Assembly: GCA_900555425.1 (NCBI GenBank)
Contig: UNSM01000005.1
Span: forward strand, 1 to 20,066
Length of the DNA: 20,066 nt
DNA from: Candidatus Saccharimonadota bacterium
GTDB taxonomy: Bacteria > Patescibacteriota > Saccharimonadia > Saccharimonadales > Saccharimonadaceae
Direction of reading: 5' to 3'
Position 1 is the stretch's first letter; every line of letters starts with the position of its first letter. Shown piece by piece: positions 17,476 to 20,066 of this stretch. The translations under genes and the position numbers were made by a program. Below the pieces are notes generated by a model. It saw only the letters and a program-made list of their open reading frames with translations. It did no database searches and was not told the DNA's origin.

Positions 17476-17953
17476 TAAGATAAAAAAATATTTTGGTGGC
17501 AGCAAGAAACCATTGATTCAGGAAATTGTGCGCGAGCCGACTGCTGGTGGCGTGATTTTTCGTCGTAATAAAAAGGGCGAGGCAGAGTTTTTGCTATATC
17601 AGGACGCTCGCGACCGCTGGACAATTCCCAAAGGGCATATTGAGCCGGGTGAAACAGCTCAAGTGACGGCTCGTAGGGAAATCGGTGAGGAAACTGGACT
17701 GAAGAAAATTGAACTGCACGGCTGGCTGGGCAAGGTGAATTTTCGTTATCGTCGAATCGATAAATTAGTATTGATGACAACGCAAGTTTATCTAGTTAAG
17801 GCGCTGGATCCTAATGAGAAACTCCAAAAGGAAGAGTGGATGAATGGTCTTAAATGGTTTAGTTTTCATGAGGCGCTGGATGAAGTTGAATATGAAGATA
17901 TTGGCAAGCTGATTCTTCTAGCGATGAAACGAATTAGACAGGAGAACTTATAA
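17456..17953 (+). CDS. Nudix hydrolase
   Basis: A 165-residue protein with a complete Nudix box at residues 60-82 (G60, E66, R74-E75, E78-E79, G81), which coordinates Mg2+ to hydrolyse nucleoside diphosphate-linked compounds. The preceding WTIPKGHIEPGE is typical of the bis(nucleosyl)-tetraphosphatase/MutT-like group; the substrate is not determinable. The start is GTG at 17456, with GGAGGAG (17442-17448) 7 nt upstream; an in-frame ATG at 17408 lies deeper inside nusB and lacks such a site. Placed between nusB and rnc, it could act in RNA end or nucleotide metabolism (inference). Its stop TAA shares its last A with the rnc ATG region with no gap. Confidence 0.93.
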   Translation: MRTSNFDKIKKYFGGSKKPLIQEIVREPTAGGVIFRRNKKGEAEFLLYQDARDRWTIPKGHIEPGETAQVTARREIGEETGLKKIELHGWLGKVNFRYRRIDKLVLMTTQVYLVKALDPNEKLQKEEWMNGLKWFSFHEALDEVEYEDIGKLILLAMKRIRQENL

Positions 17954-18670
17954 ATGAACGGAATGAATACCGCGCCATATCAAGATTTTGCGCGCGAAAA
18001 ATTAGGTTTTGAATTTACGAATTTGGATTTGCTGATTACAGCTTTGACTCACCGCAGCTATGTGAATGAGCACCGAAAATCCGTTCATCACCACAATGAG
18101 CGCTTGGAGTTCTTAGGTGATGCGGTTTTGGAATTGGCGGTAACAGAATATTTGTTTACGCATTTTTCTGAGCCAGAGGGAATTTTAACTGCTTGGCGGG
18201 CAGCTTTGGTACGAACGGAAAGTATTGGTGATGCTGGCGATAAGTTGGGTTATGGTCCGCTGATTCGTATGTCAAAGGGCGAGAAGAACGGCTCGGAGCG
18301 AGCACATTTACAGATTTTAGCCAATGCATTTGAGGCGGTAATCGGCGCGATTTATTTGGAACGTGGCTTTGACGATGCTCGCGATTTTATTCACAAGCAT
18401 ATAATTGTTAAGTTGGACGGAATTTTGGAGTCTGGCAGTTGGCGTGATCCGAAGTCATATTTACAGGAAATTTCTCAGCGAGTTGACAATCAAACGCCAA
18501 TATATAAAGTCCTGAGCGAAGAAGGCCCAGATCACGATAAAGTCTTTACTCTTGGGGTTTTTGTTGGTGATAATATGATGGGGCGAGGCATTGGTCCGTC
18601 TAAGCAGGTCGCCCAACAGCAGGCTGCTCGTGCCGCAATTGCCAAATATAAAGAATCTGGCGAGAAATAA
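17954..18670 (+). CDS. rnc: Ribonuclease III
   Basis: A 238-residue double-strand-specific endoribonuclease that processes rRNA precursors and structured RNAs. The catalytic domain has THRSYVNEH and the signature NERLEFLGDAVLE (Glu49, Glu52, Asp56). A later metal-site Glu127 is in ILANAFEAVIGAIYLE; the Asp usually three residues before that Glu is Asn124, a change I believe also occurs in other lineages. The C-terminal dsRBD (about 162-236) has DPKSYLQE and KQVAQQQAARAAI. It starts directly at the end of the Nudix gene, with GGAG 9 nt upstream. It is a plausible processor of the structured RNAs in this window. Confidence 0.97.
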   Translation: MNGMNTAPYQDFAREKLGFEFTNLDLLITALTHRSYVNEHRKSVHHHNERLEFLGDAVLELAVTEYLFTHFSEPEGILTAWRAALVRTESIGDAGDKLGYGPLIRMSKGEKNGSERAHLQILANAFEAVIGAIYLERGFDDARDFIHKHIIVKLDGILESGSWRDPKSYLQEISQRVDNQTPIYKVLSEEGPDHDKVFTLGVFVGDNMMGRGIGPSKQVAQQQAARAAIAKYKESGEK

Positions 18671-18677
18671 TTAAAGT

Positions 18678-18706
18678 TTGCACGGCGTAAACTGCTCGTG
18701 TATAAT
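18678..18706 (+). promoter_or_regulatory. Promoter of khpA
   Basis: TTGCAC (18678-18683), a 17-nt spacer and TATAAT (18701-18706). Initiation near 18713 leaves a leader of about 28 nt with a very strong Shine-Dalgarno (AGGAGGAGGGG). Confidence 0.8.
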
Positions 18707-18740
18707 GAAAATACAGTTTAATTCCAGGAGGAGGGGCAGA

Positions 18741-19130
18741 ATGTCAACAATAGATCAGCAGTTTGTAGAATATACTGTAAAGGCGTTGGTTGGACATCCA
18801 GAAGACGTCGTAGTAGACCGAACAATTGATGAAAAAGGCGTTTTACTAACATTGACAGTTAATCCAGCAGATTTGGGTCGAGTTATTGGTAAGCGCGGTA
18901 GTACGGCACAGAGCTTGCGCACGCTTCTGCGAGCTTTGGGTGCAAAGAATGACGCTCGATATAACTTGAAGATCGTTAACAATGATGGTTTTTCTGGCGC
19001 ACGCGAAGAAAATGATTATAACGGTAATGCTTCTGTGGATAACTCAACAGATGAAACTGTGGAAAATGGATCATCTTACGCAGAAAACACCAGAAAAGAG
19101 CTTGCAGAACTCGACGATCTTGATATATAA
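18741..19130 (+). CDS. khpA: KH-domain RNA-binding protein KhpA with acidic tail
   Basis: A 129-residue protein. Residues 1-80 form a single KH domain of the KhpA/YlqC type with the RNA-contacting GxxG loop GKRG (50-53) in LGRVIGKRGSTAQSLRTLL. KhpA usually pairs with KhpB (Jag) and binds many RNAs, influencing division and envelope growth. Typical KhpA is only about 75-85 residues; here about 49 extra residues form a low-complexity Asp/Glu/Asn/Ser tail ending ELDDLDI. The ATG at 18741 is preferred because AGGAGGAGGGG (about 18726-18736) directly precedes it; an in-frame start at 18678 falls on the promoter. A candidate small RNA gene follows, its promoter overlapping this stop codon. Confidence 0.93.
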   Translation: MSTIDQQFVEYTVKALVGHPEDVVVDRTIDEKGVLLTLTVNPADLGRVIGKRGSTAQSLRTLLRALGAKNDARYNLKIVNNDGFSGAREENDYNGNASVDNSTDETVENGSSYAENTRKELAELDDLDI

Positions 19131-19131
19131 T
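19102..19131 (+). promoter_or_regulatory. Promoter overlapping the khpA 3' end, for the candidate small RNA
   Basis: TTGCAG (19102-19107), an 18-nt spacer and TATAAT (19126-19131), which contains the khpA stop codon. The expected start is about 19138. Confidence 0.58.
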
Positions 19132-19137
19132 TAGAAC

Positions 19138-19243
19138 CAGTTCAAGCACAGACATTATGCGAGAACAGCTCTATGCGAGACAATGGGAAACCATTGAGAG
19201 CCTTATTTGTGCTAAAAAACCGTCCTTACTGGGACGGTTTTTT
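19138..19243 (+). ncRNA. Candidate small RNA, about 106 nt, with its own promoter and terminator
   Basis: Between khpA and an intrinsic terminator lies a nested structure. AGCACAGA (19145-19152) pairs with TTTGTGCT (19206-19213), 8 bp with one G-U. Inside it GCTCT (19168-19172) pairs with AGAGC (19197-19201). The apex is CAATGG-GAAA-CCATTG (19181-19196), a perfect 6-bp stem with a GNRA tetraloop. The 9-mer TATGCGAGA occurs twice (19156-19164 and 19172-19180), largely in unpaired segments of this fold. The terminator hairpin follows immediately. It could be an independent small RNA or a structured 3' UTR of khpA. I cannot assign it to a known family; the SRP RNA core motif is absent. Confidence 0.5.
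19214..19243 (+). terminator. Strong intrinsic terminator, usable from both strands
   Basis: AAAAAACCGTCC (19214-19225) pairs perfectly with GGACGGTTTTTT (19232-19243) around a 6-nt loop. The A-run and T-run make it bidirectional, ending khpA or the small RNA on the + strand and the minus-strand gene that stops at 19263. Confidence 0.93.
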
Positions 19244-19262
19244 GGTGGGGAATATGGCTGTT

Positions 19263-20066
19263 TTATTGCCATCGCGCTGCAGTTTCGCCAAGTTTTCTTT
19301 CTGTCGATTTTGATTCTGTTAATTCCGTCTCTGTGCTTTTTGGCTCATCTTCCTTCAGTGCTTTCGAGTATTCTTCCATTGATTTTAGGAATTCTGAGAT
19401 TCTGGTCAGTTTGTCTTTATCTTCTTCCATCTCCTCTATCCAGTTAATCATTTCTAAGATTTCATCTCGTTTATCATCTTCCAGTAGTTCTAAATAGAGG
19501 GTTAATAGCTCCGAATAGATACCTAATAATTTCGAATCACTGAGATGAATACAACTCGCGGCTGTTTCTTGCAAGCGTTTATAAAAATCACTACTCCTAA
19601 GTGATTTTTTTTCTTGATCGTTCAGAGGGCGTCCGTGGATAGCTTCTTCTGCTTTGATCATATATTCAGCGATAGGATTTTCTTCATTGCGCTCATGCAT
19701 GAGTACAATAGTCCATAGGTGTTCTATGCGTTTCTTTCTAAGATATTTTATTACTTCTGTATAATATTTCCTGACTTCCTCGTCTGGTTCATCATAAAGA
19801 TTCTGTCCGAAGTCCCAAAGACATATAATACGCATTTTCTCTACGTCATCAGTGTCGTATTCAGGACTAATCGGCTGGGATATAATACTTCCTAATGTTC
19901 TTCCTGTTGACACTTCAAGAGCTTTTCCGGTCTCTGGATCATGCGTTACTATATAACCAAGTGTATTTATTGATTTCGGGACTGTAGCTCCTTGCCTTCT
20001 TAATTCACGGAGTCTCGCTTGCCGTGTTTCTTCCAGTTTACACCTTGGGTTGTTGTAACCATAATC
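19263..20066 (-). CDS. Unrecognised helical protein, 5' end outside the window
   Basis: A minus-strand frame, open to the right edge, with 267 codons visible; a GTG at 19913 is the first listed possible start but the frame continues upstream as sensible coding sequence (for example NNPRCKLEETRQARLRELRR and SINTLGYIVTHDPETGKAL), so the true start is probably beyond the window. The protein is cytoplasmic, strongly charged and mostly helical, with Glu/Lys-rich likely coiled-coil segments over its C-terminal half (LELLEDDKRDEILEMINWIE). The end has an imperfect repeat (KSTETELTE / KSTERKLGE). No catalytic motif or family is recognised. Its 3' end meets the shared terminator. Confidence 0.7.
   Translation of the reverse strand, partial: DYGYNNPRCKLEETRQARLRELRRQGATVPKSINTLGYIVTHDPETGKALEVSTGRTLGSIISQPISPEYDTDDVEKMRIICLWDFGQNLYDEPDEEVRKYYTEVIKYLRKKRIEHLWTIVLMHERNEENPIAEYMIKAEEAIHGRPLNDQEKKSLRSSDFYKRLQETAASCIHLSDSKLLGIYSELLTLYLELLEDDKRDEILEMINWIEEMEEDKDKLTRISEFLKSMEEYSKALKEDEPKSTETELTESKSTERKLGETAARWQ

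Noticed and set aside
18678..18740. Upstream in-frame start for khpA
   Set aside because: It coincides with the -35 box; the ATG at 18741 follows a near-perfect Shine-Dalgarno and matches the family N-terminus.
19157..19447. A 96-codon + strand frame starting ATG CGA GAA after khpA
   Set aside because: It runs straight through the strong intrinsic terminator and overlaps the minus-strand gene in antisense; no ribosome binding site.

Overview
The window reads as a gene-dense stretch of chromosome from a small-genome Patescibacteria/CPR bacterium, most likely a Candidatus Saccharibacteria (TM7) member. This placement is inferred from protein style and gene order, not from a marker search. UGA is used as a stop (for example at the end of ligA), which argues against the UGA-recoding Gracilibacteria and Absconditabacteria. 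Protein-coding genes are nearly all on the + strand, with short gaps and several overlaps.

Layout. 1-2.7 kb: the 3' part of an HD-domain hydrolase, a DUF488 protein, and uvrC. 2.7-5.2 kb: an apparent operon of a four-helix holin-like membrane protein, secG, and a membrane-anchored family 5 solute-binding protein. 5.2-5.7 kb: three tRNAs, Leu(GAG), Cys(GCA) and Leu(UAA). 5.7-8.3 kb: lemA, htpX and a basic multi-pass membrane protein. 8.3-11.0 kb: ligA, overlapping the preceding gene, then a stand-alone 7TM protein. 11.0-13.6 kb: a candidate structured RNA, a divergent MurF-like Mur ligase, and a single-pass exported protein. 13.66-16.17 kb: leuS. 16.17-16.71 kb (minus strand): a small anchored protein with an Asp-rich loop. 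16.8-18.7 kb: an operon of bL32 (rpmF), nusB, a Nudix hydrolase and rnc. 18.7-19.25 kb: khpA, then a candidate small RNA with its own promoter and intrinsic terminator. 19.26 kb to the end (minus strand): an unrecognised gene that runs off the edge.

Most of this is housekeeping: DNA repair and ligation, protein export and quality control, translation, and RNA processing. Four things stand out. (1) Two intergenic regions look like structured RNA genes. One, upstream of the Mur ligase, has a promoter placed exactly at a long closing stem plus a possible pseudoknot. The other lies between khpA and its terminator. (2) Many start codons lie only 5-7 nt after a -10 box, which suggests widespread leaderless transcription; this also corrects two predicted starts. 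(3) Cysteine clusters that normally bind metal are missing in LigA (zinc), UvrC (Fe-S) and bL32 (zinc). (4) The MurF-like protein keeps the Mur ligase fold signatures but has changes in its P-loop and metal/lysine sites.

I saw no mobile element, CRISPR array, phage module or defence island. No gap longer than 300 bases lacks an RNA or protein gene.
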